Source of the DNA: Niebla homalea
Lineage: Eukaryota; Ascomycota; Lecanoromycetes; Lecanorales; Ramalinaceae
Direction of reading: 5' to 3'
DNA: 64,000 nucleotides
Assembly (NCBI GenBank): GCA_019925105.1
Contig: JAHGAU010000016.1
Span: 992,001-1,056,000 of the forward strand
How positions within the stretch are numbered: position 1 is the first letter of the stretch; every line of letters starts with the position of its first letter. Positions 1-11,539 of the stretch are shown here, piece by piece. Under the pieces are notes generated by a model. It had not been told where the DNA came from and did not search any database. It saw only the letters and a list, made by a program, of their open reading frames with translations. Made by a program: the position numbers and the translations under genes.

Positions 1-981
1 CGTCCCTGGATGTCTCTTGACCTATCCCGCGCCCTTTACCCTGCCCTGGCTTCCTCACGATATTTCCCCTACCATCCAGCACAGCGACATGCGACGCCTC
101 ATCCACGATGTTCTCAATACTGCCCATGGGAAGGGTCAGGTAGCCAGTGTTGTAGCTCGCGAGAGCGACGTAGATGTACACGATTAACATGACGAGGAAG
201 GAGGGGATGGCCAGTGACCACCATCGGTTGGGGTAGTAATAGATGCCGAGTTGGTGGAGGAAGTGGGAGGGGAGGTAGGACCAGAGGAGGTAGATCACTA
301 GAAGAAAAGACGGTCTCGAGTCAGTAGCTTCGAATAGCGAGCAGAGGCAAGCGAAAGTGGGCAATGCTCATGGGGAGATAATGGATCTATGTCCCGGTTG
401 CTTTCGCGGGAGGACAGCGAGAAGGGGGGAAACCAACAGAAGGCGAGCGACGATAGCAGGTAGAGGACAAAGCCATAGTATTCATAAGTAGGCACCTTGG
501 GGCTCGCTCTGGGTACCGTGACGGTTATGCGCGCGGACTTTGTCACCGCACTTTCGGTCTCGTTGGGCGTGTCGTTTTCCGAGGTTTCGGGGGTGCTGGG
601 ACGCGAAGTGGTGGTTGAGAATGGCGGGCGCAGCAGAGACGTCAGCGAAGGCGACGGTGGAAGTGGTGTGGGCGGGCGGTTGTAGAAGGGCGGCGCGAAA
701 GCGTTGGCCATGAGGAGCGAGGAGCTGGAGTGGTGCAGCATGCGCGGTTTTGAAGTCGTGGAGTCATCTTCTGATGCGGAGGACGAGGAGTCTCCGGATG
801 TGCTGGAGCCTTCGGAGGGTACTTCTTCGCTTGAAGCGTCCAGGGTTGAGGACTGTAGTGAGGGGGATGCCAGACGAGATGCTGTGGGCGTCTCAGAGTC
901 GGGGGTCGAGGCATCCGACGCAAGGGAGAACGGGCGATTCAGTGGAGGTTTCGGAGGGTCGCGAAGAGGCATCGGCATCAT
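1..981 (-). CDS. GPI19: PIG-P / Gpi19-like subunit of GPI-GlcNAc transferase (3' end off window)
   Basis: PIG-P is a small two-helix ER membrane subunit of the GPI-N-acetylglucosaminyltransferase, which starts GPI-anchor synthesis. The N-terminal part is long, Ser/Pro-rich and probably disordered. The conserved domain begins with PTYEYYGFVLYLLSSLAF near 490-440 and continues after an intron at 437-298 (140 nt, GT-AG) as IYLLWSYLPSHFLHQLG and then YYYPNRWWSLAIPSFLV, the classic PIG-P pattern of two hydrophobic helices around a YYP motif. Splicing is phase-consistent: T from exon 1 plus TG from exon 2 encodes Leu. After the second helix come LPMGSIENIVDEASHVAVLD and a basic tail that runs off the left edge, so the stop is not seen. 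I chose the Met at 981 (MMPMPLRDPP); an in-frame Met at 1065 is possible. The gene is divergent from the regulator at 1404. Confidence 0.85.
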
Positions 982-1403
982 GCATCGAGTTGTTCCGCAG
1001 AGAATGCGTAGAAAGGACCTCAGGCCTAATTGCAAACATGGACTGTTTGCTCTTGGACAGGCCAAATTGTGAGGTGACGTTGAGGCAGCTAAATTGAAGG
1101 AAAGCTAAGTTCCTTTCTGGGTTAGTGAGAAGCACGCCAATATAAATTAATGTTGGACGACGACTGTCTCACTTCATATATTCGCAATTCCACATCGTGA
1201 AGATTTAACCAACATTTGCGCAACTTCGACGTTGTAGACTGTGCTTACATTATGACGTATGATGGCTCCCCGCTAAAAGGGGCTGTCTTTATCCGGTAAG
1301 GCTTGCTCTTGACGCGTTGTGTCGAGGCAAACAATCAAGCGCGCGGGTATAATCCCGTTGCTGCTAAGTCCGGCTGTTGCGATTTTGTAAAAGGTTGAGA
1401 GTC
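982..1403. promoter_or_regulatory. Divergent intergenic region between PIG-P and the Zn2Cys6 gene
   Basis: About 340-420 bp separate the two divergent start codons, so the region must hold both promoters. It contains the AT-rich stretch tataaattaatg near 1141 and no convincing ORF. No operator-like palindrome was recognised. Confidence 0.45.
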
Positions 1404-4130
1404 ATGTCCTCTCTTCTGCGAAGGAATGGCAAATTGCCATCTTGCGAGCCATGCAGAAAGTCAAAATTGAGCTGTGACCATATACGCCCCGTCTGTGGAC
1501 GGTGCCAGAAAAAGAAGCAGGCGCCCCAACTTTGTACTTACCATCCTGCACCCATGACTGATCCAAAGCGTGCGACCAACGAGATTGCTCATAATTCCTC
1601 CAAACGACCCAGAAATGGCACGACAAATCTATCTGACCCAGCTGGCTATCCAAAACCTACTCAATCTCCGGGAGGCCACAAAGGTCTTGCTGCTCATCAC
1701 AAGCAGGTCGACGACACGATCCATCGGCATGCGCCAGCACCAGAAGCGGCCAAGATTACGGGCGAGACTGGCGAAGGTTACCTCGGACCAACGTCGTACG
1801 GCGCAGTGTTTCGAGAGAGCCAGCTCCTTGACAACGAAGCTGAACGATCCTCCCCTTCACAGCAAGCGACCTCGACTGATTCTGTTGGACACTCAGATGG
1901 CCCTTGCAACCTCGAGTCGGCCAGGCATGTGGCCGAAGGCCTTGATGTACTCCAGCTTCTCCCTGATTATAGCCTCGCATGCCGGCTGCTCGACAGATAC
2001 TACGAAGTTGGCGACGTAATCTGCCACGAGCAGACCGCCAGAAAGTGTCATGAGTCCATGTGGTCAGCTTATCATAATGCGCTTCACGGAAATCGAAGCA
2101 AAGAGCTCTTGGGGAACATGTCGAAGCGGCTGTGTAAGAATGCGATGCTGGTAAGTTAGCACTTGGGAGCTCGATGCACTGTACGCCTTTCGCCATACTG
2201 TCAAAGCTCTGAGCAGATTTCACTGAATATCACCTGACCATCATGTTACGTTGATATACCGTCCCCCAACCAGTAGCTAATGCTGGATAGCCACTAACTC
2301 CGACCAATAATTCGAAAGACTGGTTGAATTCATACTCAGGAAGCAATCTACGCTGGGAGCTAATTGCTTATTTCTTCATCTGCTATGCCAATGGTGTCTT
2401 GAGCTACCCAGAGAGGGACAAGCTTTTCGCGGATCCAACCACAATGTCTAGAGTCCAATTCGGAGATCGCATGAGAGCATGTGCTGAAGCATGCCTGTCA
2501 CTAGTGAACGATGTCGACTCGCCCAATGATTTTGTAGTTGCAGCTATGTTGAACGTATCTTGTGTTCAGTCCTGGACAGATGGGGACACCAGTGAGTTTG
2601 CACAGAGACGCAGCCCAGATGCGGGCAGCTGATCAGGCATAGGCCCACAGCTGTGGAGGCGCTACAGCAATTTGTGTGGAATTATTACTCAGCTAGGACT
2701 ACATCGAGAACCGGACCCGAAGCATACCCCAGGCGTGACTCCCGCGCCATCTTTCCTGGTTGCAGAATTTAGGAGAAGACTCTTCTGCGATGTAAGGCTT
2801 TAGTTTTCCTCTGTGGGTGTGATGGCCCTCCACTTTACTGACCTTGCGAAGTTCTTCAATCTACAGCAACAGCTCTGCACAATCACTGGTCGGCCGCCAC
2901 TTCTCAGCAGACGCTTCGTTACTACACACATGCCTCTCGACCTGACAGATGAGGAGCTCAATGCTGAAGATCACGAGCTCATGCTGCATCGAAAAAAGCT
3001 CAATGCATTGGGCTGGAACCCTACATTTGATGGTATTTCCCGAAACAGGGTTATCCGAGCTTGGCATTTGATGTCCCTTATACGTGATGAGATCTTGGAG
3101 CTCGCGCAAGGGCCATTAGATGAAAGTCTGCATGAACGGAGAGAGTATGTTGTCAAATTTTGTTTTGATCCTGTGCAACCAGGGACTGGGCTAACATGAT
3201 ACCAGACGCTTGAAAGTCAAACTTGCTACGGACTGGGCTCAAATACCGTCAGTCTTACACCATGATCCACTTGCTGATCTCGCCCAATTGGGAGCACCAA
3301 ACTTCTCAACCTCCCTCTACCAGGAGTATCTAATTAATCGGTTCCTTCTCAATCGCCTACCTGATCAAGGTTCCCGCGAGATCAAACAAGATCTGATTGA
3401 TTCAGCAATTCAGATGCTTCAGAACGCCCTCGCATTATCAGCTGCGCGAGACAAGCTGCCCGACTTCTATCTTTGTACGGTATGGACGGTAAGCGATCGA
3501 GTCCGTTCATGACAAGACTACTTGCAGGCTGTATTATAGCCCGAGGCATTCGCCTCGTTGTCGCCGGCGACAACAATTTTCTCTCCACAAGTCTACTCTA
3601 GCCTTTCCTGAATATCTCTGAATTGATTCCCGGCCACCCGTGAAAACCGCACCTAGCAGCTCCATACACATCGCTTAAACATCATGATAGCTAACACGGC
3701 TCATCAGATCTCATATAGCGGTATCCCAGCAGCCGCAACCCTTTCGGTCGAGCTCCTCAAACAATCGAAATACCCACACGAATGGCGGCCTAAGCTCCCT
3801 CGCGCAGATGTTATCCAGAGCCTAAGCCAGTTCCTTGGGTGCTTGGACTGGGTGAGCCCAACAGAAGGAAATCACAAAATCTGTGTGCGCATGAGAAAGA
3901 TCATTAAGCGCGTCTTGGATGAGGTTTTGGAGTTACCACCCGCACCAGTAGCCCCGCCTTCATCAGATCCTCCATCTGAGTTTGGGAGAGGTGATGCACC
4001 TGATCCTGAGATGGGTGACGTGGAATTGTCGGCGTGTCTGAGCGGTGATGGGAGGGAGGAAGCAGATTTTCTAGACTGGTTGAATTCTGTTGATTGGACG
4101 CGTGATGTGCTTCAGGACGCTTGGATGTGA
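1404..4130 (+). CDS. Zn2Cys6 fungal-specific transcription factor, six exons
   Basis: Likely a nuclear transcription factor of the Gal4-type Zn2Cys6 class with a middle fungal-specific regulatory domain. Cysteines 14, 17, 24, 31, 34 and 44 form C-X2-C-X6-C-X6-C-X2-C-X9-C, followed by a basic Ser/Pro-rich linker. I inferred exons 1404-2150, 2291-2591, 2643-2791, 2867-3144, 3206-3488 and 3708-4130; all junctions keep frame and give about 726 residues. Exon 2 opens with TPTNNSKDWLNSYSGSNLRW, exon 3 carries LWRRYSNLCGIITQLGLHRE, exon 4 has GRPPLLSRR, and exon 6 has YSGIPAAATLSVELLKQS, all typical landmarks of the fungal_trans domain. The C-terminus is acidic and Pro-rich, as in activation domains. 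The fourth acceptor could instead lie 6 nt downstream, and intron 5 (219 nt) is long. I see no premature stop. The target pathway cannot be told from sequence. Confidence 0.85.
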
Positions 4131-4807
4131 AGATGCGGATGGTTTTGCGGAATAGCTACTTGGCTCTGGCTTTCAGGGATCGGTGCGACATCATTTGGTC
4201 TCCTTATGATGTGTTTCAATAGGACTCTCTGGCAGCTGCCTACTACTACTGTATTTTCTCAAATTTGCGCTTCATTGATACGAGTGCTCTCTTGGGACTA
4301 GCCCCTTAACCCCGGTAACGACGGAGGACAGCCAAGCATTCCTCTTTCCGCAGCGAATTTAGCACGATCCCGATCCCGATAGTGTTTGGCCCGTCATCCC
4401 ATTGCCTCCTTTCTTGTAACCAACGGTTTAGCTCCTCGAAGACGAGCGGCCATACGGAAAGCACTCGAATTCCCAGCCCGACCTGTAACCTGGCGACTAA
4501 CCAATGTCCCTGCCTTCGGCGATGAGAACCCGGACCCTGAGTCCGGGGAATGATCTTCAGGCTCTCAAGGCTTCCGCTGACTGCCATGCCTGTGATGTAC
4601 AGGCAGACGGGTTAAGATGGTGATGGTGTCGTGATTGTTCTCCTTAGGACAGCAAGTCAGGAAGATGTTGAGGTATCTACAACGTCTGAAGCATCTTGTT
4701 GGACGGAAAAAAAGATGGATGACCTTACAGGTCAAGATATCCAGATAATGGTAAACGTTATTCTAGGTTTATCCTCCTGAATGACTTAGCTGACGCAGAG
4801 ATGGCTC
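4131..4807. other. Non-coding or unrecognised stretch downstream of the regulator
   Basis: A 93-codon minus-strand ORF (4306-4587) is present but I recognise no domain and would not call it a gene. The rest shows no clear coding signal or repeat. Confidence 0.4.
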
Positions 4808-5138
4808 AGGGCTCACCTCCAAGCTTGCCAACATCGAGGTCAAAGACATACCGAGGAAGTGGAGCGACGGAGTACCTGATACCATCCTTCACCATGATAC
4901 GAGGGGACTTCTCGTGAGCATCAGTCTCCTCGTCTGCTTACGCATCTTACGCGCTACAACCTGCCAGGAATTCCGAAAAGAAGCAACTTACTGACGTATC
5001 ATTTCCAAATAGATCACCCTCATCTACAGGCTCGAACCTCTCCCAAAGGTTTCTGGGAAGATATGCTGCAAAGCCAAAGCCTCGTGCCCAAAGATTGCAA
5101 TTTTCCAGCGGCCCATTGCTTGACAGCCACCTATACAC
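4808..5138 (-). pseudogene. Unrecognised spliced coding remnant
   Basis: Two stretches on the minus strand read like protein. The first is ENCNLWARGFGFAAYLPRN and its continuation to GDLFGNDTS, which ends at a good GTAAGT donor. The second, after a possible acceptor, reads ETDAHEKSPRIMVKDGIRY and ends in DVGKLGGEP then a stop. Codon phase can be kept across an intron of about 65 nt. No start codon is obvious and the family is unknown, so this may be a fragment rather than a living gene. Confidence 0.3.
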
Positions 5139-5898
5139 CGATCACCCGGCCTGCTCTACTTACCCCTCAGCCTGTTTGGCTTCTGCGTACAACTGGTGGC
5201 GTGCGTTGACAGCAAGCTAGCGAAGACGGGTGGGCCCACTGAGGCCATGGAGACGTCTGCGCTTCAGCCAGCATTAAGGCTGCAATAAAATATCCCACCC
5301 ACTTGGTCAAATTTGAAAGGAAGGAATGGCTCTATGACTGCCCATCAAGCATTTAAAAAAGCATTCTTGCTACAGCCACAGAGCCTAGGTTTTCGGTGAA
5401 ATCTCCTACGCTGAACGCACTGCGAAGTCTCCGACTGGCATTCAGTCCTCCATCCTCAACGGCTCGGGTCTCTTCACTCCACCATCAATTTCTTCTTCAA
5501 TCTACTGTCTAACCTTCGAGAGCGGACGCCTTATCTATCCTCAATCAGACTCTCCGAGGCTTGTCTGTTCCCCTTGCCAATCAACTGCATCACATCTCAT
5601 ATCGCTGTCTTTCTCGCAGCCGAACGCGGACTTTATTCTCGAGATAGGCCTCTTTTTACCAGTATCGTCATCAGCAACATCCAAAGGGTTCCTCGCTTAA
5701 GCATCTCCATACCTCATCATCTCAGTCTTCTTGACCTCCCGCGTCCCTACACACTGAGTTTGACTCTGTTACAGCAGCATAACCTAGGTCTTGGATAAAA
5801 CTTCTCGGGACATTATTCAAGAGGACCCTGAACATATTAGACCATCTATCAATTGGGAGCAGATACGATGACAGATTCCCACGACGTTATCACATGGC
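5139..5898. other. No supported gene; CT-rich stretch
   Basis: Pyrimidine-rich, promoter-like sequence (about 5400-5760) with only short shadow ORFs. The first copy of a dispersed 32-bp motif lies at 5771-5802. Confidence 0.4.
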
Positions 5899-6374
5899 AC
5901 GCTGAAGAAAGAGCTCGGCGATGAGCTGAAAGCTGTCGAGGACTACGTTTCCAATACTGCATGGATGATCTTCGAGCCCGGCCGGACCGTATATGGCCTG
6001 AAAGATGGGCGGCCTGTTACTGCCAAGCTCACCATTACCAGCAATGTCCAAGACAATTGCGGCAACAAGATCCTGAGATCGACCTGTGAATTTGTCGAAT
6101 GGGGTGGCTTGACTTCCGAACGCCACATGGAACAATCTATAGCTATAAGCTTTCAGGGCACTTCCAAATCACCAAATTGGCCTGTTATTGACTCTTCCAC
6201 CACGAAAAGGCAGACAAGATAAAGGAGCAGCTGATCAAGCATGGCAAGTCTTTCGAGTCGCTCGTTAGAACTGCCTACAACAGGACCGGGATTTCCTGCG
6301 AAAGTCACCTTCACGAGGACTACAAGATCCAATGCATCCAAGTATGGAAAGCCCAACCTCAAAAATATTGCTGA
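5899..6374 (+). pseudogene. Decayed DUF7025-like domain (N-terminal region of fungal AAA+ ATPases)
   Basis: An open stretch from 5899 reads TLKKELGDELKAVEDYVSNT, then FEPGRTVYGLKDGRPVTAKL and STCEFVEWGGLTSERH, matching the order seen in DUF7025 (a 'phi-FxPGxxVY' segment, then 'CEYIDxxG', then 'FxGxxxIxxLxxYPL'). After a frame change near 6160 it continues as FQITKLACY, a TGA stop, then KADKIKEQLIKHGKSFESLV, the end of the same domain. One frameshift and at least two stops make it non-functional. The AAA+ ATPase core is not found downstream. Family assignment is from memory of the motif order. Confidence 0.5.
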
Positions 6375-6724
6375 GCAGCTCCAGGTTTCCATCAGTGCGA
6401 TTTTGAATAGAATGGCTTGGCATTCGGTCACTACACCAATTTTCAGGCAGAACCCATTCCTTAGATCCAACCCTAGGGGGAATTATATCGTTGCGACAGC
6501 AGCAGAATCTAGGTCTTCGATAAAACTCTACTTTGGTCTTCTTTTGAAAAGAATGGAAAACCAATCACAGTGGCTCGGGGTCACCGCTTGCTATTTACCG
6601 TTCCTTTCCTGAAGAATGGAGGATGCTATCATTGCGGTCCACGCCAAGGATAGTCGTCAGGGTTCTAGTTTACCTTGTGACAGCAGCAGAATCTAGGGTT
6701 TAGCAGAAACTGTTGCCTGTAATT

Positions 6725-6757
6725 AGCAGCAGCAGCAGCGGCAGTAGCAGCAGCAGC
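6725..6757 (+). repeat. CAG microsatellite
   Basis: An imperfect (CAG)n tract of about 11 units, interrupted by CGG and TAG, between the third and fourth copies of the 32-bp motif. Confidence 0.85.
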
Positions 6758-6892
6758 CAAATATAGTCAACCGAAAAGCCTCCTCCCTCAGCTAAGGCTC
6801 CTCACGCTCCTCCCACATCAACGCATTCACTACCTCCCTCCTCAACACCAAAGTGGTCAGCAGCAGAACCCAGGTCTTAGTGGGAAGTCCGG

Positions 6893-7018
6893 GGAGAAAT
6901 TATAGCTGTCGTACTAGACGAAGCTCATGGCATCAAGAACCCAGGATCTGAATTGTCTCAAGCGGTCAATGGGATCGCTACCAAAATAGCGGATGTAGCC
7001 TTGCAAGTACTGTTGTAG
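6893..7018 (+). pseudogene. SNF2-helicase fragment with DEAH motif
   Basis: A short open stretch reads GEIIAVVLDEAHGIKNPGSE and then LSQAVNGIATKIADVA before a TAG at 7016. 'VVLDEAHGIKNP' is the Walker B/motif II signature of SNF2-family ATPases. Motif I, motif III and the C-terminal helicase lobe are absent, so this is an isolated relic. A more complete but broken SNF2-like relic lies at 44.5-46.5 kb. Confidence 0.65.
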
Positions 7019-7414
7019 AGTCGAAACGGCCGGCGGCTAGCCTCCTCCCGTCCGTCCCTACCACCGTCCAGCAAGCACCAAACCGTCATTGAAAGCTAAG
7101 CCTCAAGAAGCACCAACGATGTTCTCCGGCTCAGTGACGTTTTGCGTTTGAGTTCATACGACCATACAGCCTTTCCGATCATGGTCGATTGGAGTTGGAG
7201 TTTCGATTAGCAACATCTGCGGTGGCTACGGCCGCAAGTTGTGCAAATGCAACCTGTGTCAGAAATGTTACCATTGAGAAATGGGGTTATATTAGGTGCA
7301 CGAGCTTAGTAAAAAATAACGCAAACCCATTGGGGAAGTTTACTGCGAAAACAGCCACAAGTGGTTCCCTCCTCCATTCGCTTCATGTACGGGTGTATCC
7401 CGCTCCCCTGTGTC
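7019..7414. other. No supported gene
   Basis: Only short ORFs without recognisable motifs, lying between the SNF2 fragment and the RRM relic. Confidence 0.4.
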
Positions 7415-7663
7415 TCAGATGCTCTTTTTGACGGCCCAATCAACATCAATGGGTCTTCCATTGACCTCTTTCCCATTCATATCTTTGAGCGCCTTCTCAG
7501 CATTCTGACGTCCCCTCAACAGTACAAAGCCAAAACCAGAAGAAAAGCCTTGACGCTTGCTTGGCATATTGACATGTATGATCTTCCCGTAGGACATGAA
7601 TAGCTTGCCGAGTTGAATCTCGGTCTTTATGGACTAAGGAAGGTTTCTTACAATCAATCTTGG
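7415..7663 (-). pseudogene. NOP4-like RRM domain relic with a Trp-to-stop change
   Basis: The minus strand encodes PRLIVRNLP, a TAG stop at 7636-7634, then SIKTEIQLGKLFMSYGKIIH and, further on, SGFGFVLLRGRQNAEKALKD and GRPIDVDWAVKK. These are RNP2, RNP1 and the 'VDWAV' tail typical of the second RRM of NOP4/RBM28-type ribosome-biogenesis factors, where the stop position is normally Trp (NLPWSIKT). A single TGG to TAG change explains the stop, as RIP would. Only one RRM is recognisable; upstream sequence to about 7880 is unclear. A functional NOP4 presumably exists elsewhere in the genome. Confidence 0.65.
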
Positions 7664-7882
7664 TGCTGTTTGAGCTGTTTGTGACCGTCAGGTCCGGCCC
7701 TCGTGATTTGGCAAGCCCGTTGGAGGGTTTCTTCAACTTCGATATCTTGGATGCACAAACTTGTTGATGGCATTTTTCAGCCAAATTTCGTGGTATGTCG
7801 TAGTGGCTGGTAGAAGGTGATTGCGGATTTTGCCGGCATTGTGATAGATGTCGTTGTGGTAGACGGATTTGGGAGGAAGGGC

Positions 7883-8582
7883 TCATGGCCTCTGGACTTC
7901 CCAGTCTGTTTGCACGGCCGGATCCCTGTCCGGTCCCATGATTACGAATAATCTCGCCTGGATATATATGACCATTTTCGTGTATGGTCCATCGGCTATG
8001 TAGACTTTACATTTGCTGCCAACCCTCATTCGTCTTGAGTATACACTGGTCAGGTTGATCTTTGCTTGCCAAAATTGCAGCAAGTTGGCACGAATGTTGT
8101 TGTCCATCTAGAGAATAACGATACGTAAACAAAACCTTTCTCACAAATCACAAATCTTTAGGAATAATGTTTTATTGACATACCGATCTCGTGACGACTC
8201 CCGCACGTGCCCAGGGTGCAAAATCCATGGGCGTCAGGACGATGTGCATTGAATTCATTCTTTGCCAGCAGCTTGCTGGCACTCTGGCAAGAAACATTGC
8301 CGTGAATTGGCTGCTTGGTAGGATAAAACAAGTGTTTCTCCACAGCAGTGGAGCTGCTTCTGCTCGGACTGTCTTGCTGGTGGCGAGGATTGCCACGGAG
8401 GGTGCATCGTAGTTTGTCATGTGGATGTGTGGTGCAACAACGTTGAGGGGGAGGGGCTGCACGCCTTTGCTCCCGTGCAGGAGTGTTTTGTCCCCTTTGA
8501 GATAGGGGCAAACAACTGGCCTAACCAGGCAGTGTTTGTAGATCATCAGGCGAATTTCGGGAGGGAATCGCATGATGTCCAT
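7883..8582 (-). CDS. F-box-like 'FPPEIRxMIY' protein, two exons
   Basis: Member of the large fungal group of short proteins opening with an F-box-like helix; MDIMRFPPEIRLMIYKHCLV sits at the N-terminus. Such proteins are usually hypothetical, and a ubiquitin-ligase adaptor role is only suggested by the motif. Exon 1 is 8582-8184 and exon 2 is 8107-7883, around a 76-nt intron (GTATGT...CTAG) that preserves phase, giving about 207 residues. The middle part has YDAPSVAILATSKTVRAEA and PLLWRNTCFILPS, which is repeated in a broken copy at 41.6-41.9 kb. The reading frame continues open upstream to 8846, but the Met at 8582 directly precedes the domain. No premature stop is seen, so it may be functional. 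Confidence 0.6.
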
Positions 8583-9910
8583 GGCTAGATAACTCTGAGC
8601 TTCAAGACTCTTCCTTCTCAAACGCTTTACGCTCCAATGGAGCGTTTCACATACCTGTGATGCTGGGCCAATGGCAGAGAAGAGCCGAACAATTGTTGGG
8701 TGACCACGCCAGTGTCGGTCTACCTTATGTTCAAGACTGTTGACGAAGAGGGCATTGGGGGTGGAGCCTTCGGGTTGACTACCTAAAATGGGTACAATCA
8801 CTGCGACGTGGTGATGAAACGAATGCCACCCTCCCCCCATTCTCATTCTCCTTCGACTCCTCTACCTCCTTTACCCACTCCTCAACTCCAACACCTTCTG
8901 TAATTCGCTTACAAACCCTTTCCATCATGTTCTGCTACATTCAGACGTGGTTCCTGGCAGCTTGATTGCATCGCAATCGCCCATTTAGTCCCCATGACGG
9001 AGCCTGGAAACGCCCAAGGGGGGCGACACATCCAGCGAGTATGCACACAAGCATCATGCATCTGGACGAGCAGGCCAAGTATTCCTCCTCGCCCATCCAC
9101 TAAAAGGGGTCGTCAACGGCTAGTGTACGATTTGGGGCGAAAGCGCTGTTGGCAAACATCAGCGGCCTCCACCACTACCATATCCGCCCCTGTTTGAGCA
9201 TTCGTGGGCTTCGCCGTTGGCGTTTTAAACGGTACAAAATATTGGCTCGCCTTTTGGGATCTATGCTGACGACTTTGCAGTCAATATCTGGGGGTTCTTA
9301 GACTGGAGACGTACTCATCCCCCGTTGATCGGCGGAATTTGAATGGTCCCTTCATCTATGTAGCGAGAATATGTACTGCGAATCCACCAATCCCAAACCT
9401 TCCCCGGCGTTGTGAAGGGGAGATGATCTGCAAATTCGCCAATCCAAGTCTTCCCTCGCCGCTATGGTGGGATGATCTACAAAGCCACCAAGTCAGGCAT
9501 ATCTTACTTTAGCGCACCTTCTTACCTAGCGATAAAGGAAAACGGCTCCTCAAGCATGCGGCTGCGGATATTGACGTGGTATAGACAGCAACAGGAAAAA
9601 TTAAGAGACTCTCGGCAAATGCTATACATGTCCACTAGACTATCGAACCTAACTGGGGATTGGAAAGGCGATTTCGTTGCACAAGATACAAGGCCAATGT
9701 TTTTAGTGATAGTTTGAGAGATTGGTGCCGAGAATAAAGCTGTCTTCCGTTGTCCAAACGTCAAAGACGGCACAAAAGCAGAATCTTGCCAACTTGATGA
9801 CGAAGGATTCACATGGGATAAGGACTCGGAACCTAAAAGTTCACTGACCGACGGATCTGGAAGCCCCGAACAGCAAGCCGAACTGCAGGTGTCATTGGAG
9901 TTCCCCCTAT
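8583..9910. other. Gene-poor stretch upstream of the F-box-like gene
   Basis: Apart from the open extension to 8846, only short ORFs with no recognisable domain. I see no repeat or RNA gene. Confidence 0.4.
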
Positions 9911-10614
9911 CTACTCGTTTCGATATACCTTATACCTCCAATCTCCTTCTTCTTCAAAGACTTCCTGAAAGCCCGCAGGACCTCCGTCCTCATGTGACCA
10001 TACCCGAAGCCAGGATTCTTGATATGACCCATATCCAAGTGAGATCCATTCTCTTTGCTCATCTGACGTGCACAATTTTGTATGACCCTCATCTTTTGTG
10101 ACCATGTTCCACATAACCTATGTCTCCTTTGTTCGTCTGCTGAGGCCTTGGGATATCATTGCGTCAGTATATTGGTCCGCGCTCATGGAAATTGACGCCG
10201 CTAGACCGCTAAAACTGTACATACCGTGCCCAGATTGGCTGGATCCGTAATGGCCGTTTTCATAGGGGTAATTATCAGATAAACAGTCTTGATCATGCAG
10301 AACTCCCATTCCCTCAGTGTTGTCTGCTGGTGAAAAAATGCATACTCGGCACTTGTCAGCTTGAGAAAGGTTTTCTCCAGCTGTAGCGTCGAGATTTCTT
10401 GGCCTATTTCACGGTTTGCCAGCAACAAGCCAAGCGATGGCATCCTAAACCCATCTTGACTCATGAACCTTACTACGGTGTTTGGCAGCTTTTTCATCGC
10501 GCCTGTGCTGCTCGTGTACGGCTCATGGGTAGCGAAAGGGTAAACATAAAGGTCGCTCAGGCAGTATTCGTATATTCTGTTCCGAATTTCTGGCGGTAAA
10601 TGAAGGAATCTCAT
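9911..10614 (-). CDS. Second F-box-like 'LPPEIRNRIY' protein, two exons
   Basis: Starts MRFLHLPPEIRNRIYEYCLS, the same F-box-like opening as the gene at 8582. Exon 1 is 10614-10225. A GTATGT donor at 10224 and an acceptor TAG at 10120-10118 give a 107-nt intron and keep phase into exon 2 (10117-9911), which encodes a charged C-terminus ending EEEGDWRYKVYRNE, for about 198 residues. Exon 2 is also open in another frame, so the 3' splice site is uncertain. The two genes are on the same strand about 1.3 kb apart and may be an old local duplication. Function unknown. Confidence 0.5.
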
Positions 10615-10912
10615 GTCTAGAGACTGAGTTTTTCAGCTGCCTTGCTCCTGAGTTATGATCGCTGACTAAAAGTGCGGTTTCACTCACTTGGAGGGTCTTG
10701 TAGATGAGCGAAGACTCGGAGGGGATCCCTAACCAATGGAAGCCAGCCACCGTCTACGTTGCTTAGAGAAACGGAGAGAGCGCCAAGCATGCTGGGTCAT
10801 CACTGCCTGCTGATGATTGGTCATGACACCTGCCAACCGCGCGAAGCGCGACGAATAAACGCTTATGCCTTAAATTACCATAGCGCACGAACACAACAAA
10901 CTTTCCAACACA
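10615..10912. other. Short intergenic gap
   Basis: No supported feature between the second F-box-like gene and the inverted-repeat element. Confidence 0.4.
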
Positions 10913-11385
10913 GCGACCAGTGGGACTTTTCAACGGCTGCTCCTCTTCCCTCCGTACGGGAGGGAAGCTGCGCTCTTCCTCTATCTGGGGTGTCACTGGC
11001 TCATCAACCCGCGGGTCAGGCAGGTGAGTCAGTGACAGGCTGTCCTGTCGGGTAAAAAGTACCGCCAACCCACTGAACGGAGCAATCCGGGACGTGGGTT
11101 GGTGGTCACCTTGCAGAGACAGCCCCCCAGGGGGGGAAGGGTGCAGTGAGGCATTGCTGGGAAGCTACGCTCTTCCTCTATCTGGGGTGTCACTGGCTCA
11201 TCAACCCGCGGGTCGGGGAGGTGAGTCAGTGACAAGCTGTCCTGTCGGGTAAAAAGTACCGCCAACCCAACTGAACGGAGCAATCCGGGATGTGGGTTGG
11301 TGGTCACCTTGCAGTGACAGCCCCCCAGATAAGGAAGGGCGTAGTGAGGCAATGGAAGGCAGCCGTTGAAGGTCCCACTGGTCGC
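10913..11385. mobile_element. MITE-like element with terminal inverted repeats and internal duplication
   Basis: A 28-bp left end (10913-10940, starting gcgaccagtgggac) is repeated inverted at 11359-11385, with two differences including a 1-nt gap. Between them lie two direct copies of a ~197-bp unit (about 10963-11159 and 11160-11355), about 90% alike. The arms extend the inverted similarity imperfectly inward (tatctgggg...gtcac). It has no coding capacity. I could not settle a target-site duplication. The structure suggests a non-autonomous DNA element, or two overlapping copies. Confidence 0.6.
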
Positions 11386-11539
11386 TTACCTGGAAATGGA
11401 AGGCGTCTTGGGGAAGGAAAAGAAGTGAGTCCCACCCTGTGTCTATCCTTATGAGACTTCGACTAAAGCATGGAAACAGGGACTTGACTCTGGGGCAGGG
11501 TCTTTTGTATGCTCACATCCTTATTTTACTGAAATTTTA

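Larger units (their letters stand above)
5771..6890 (+). repeat. 32-bp CAGCAG-AATCTAGGTCTT motif, four spaced copies
   Basis: Related copies start at 5771, 6496, 6680 and 6858. The core is cagcagaatctaggtctt followed by a degenerate gataaaact-like tail. Spacings are about 725, 184 and 178 bp. The copies interrupt or border the decayed DUF7025 and SNF2 relics. They could be insertion scars, splice-site remnants or a short dispersed repeat. Confidence 0.55.
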
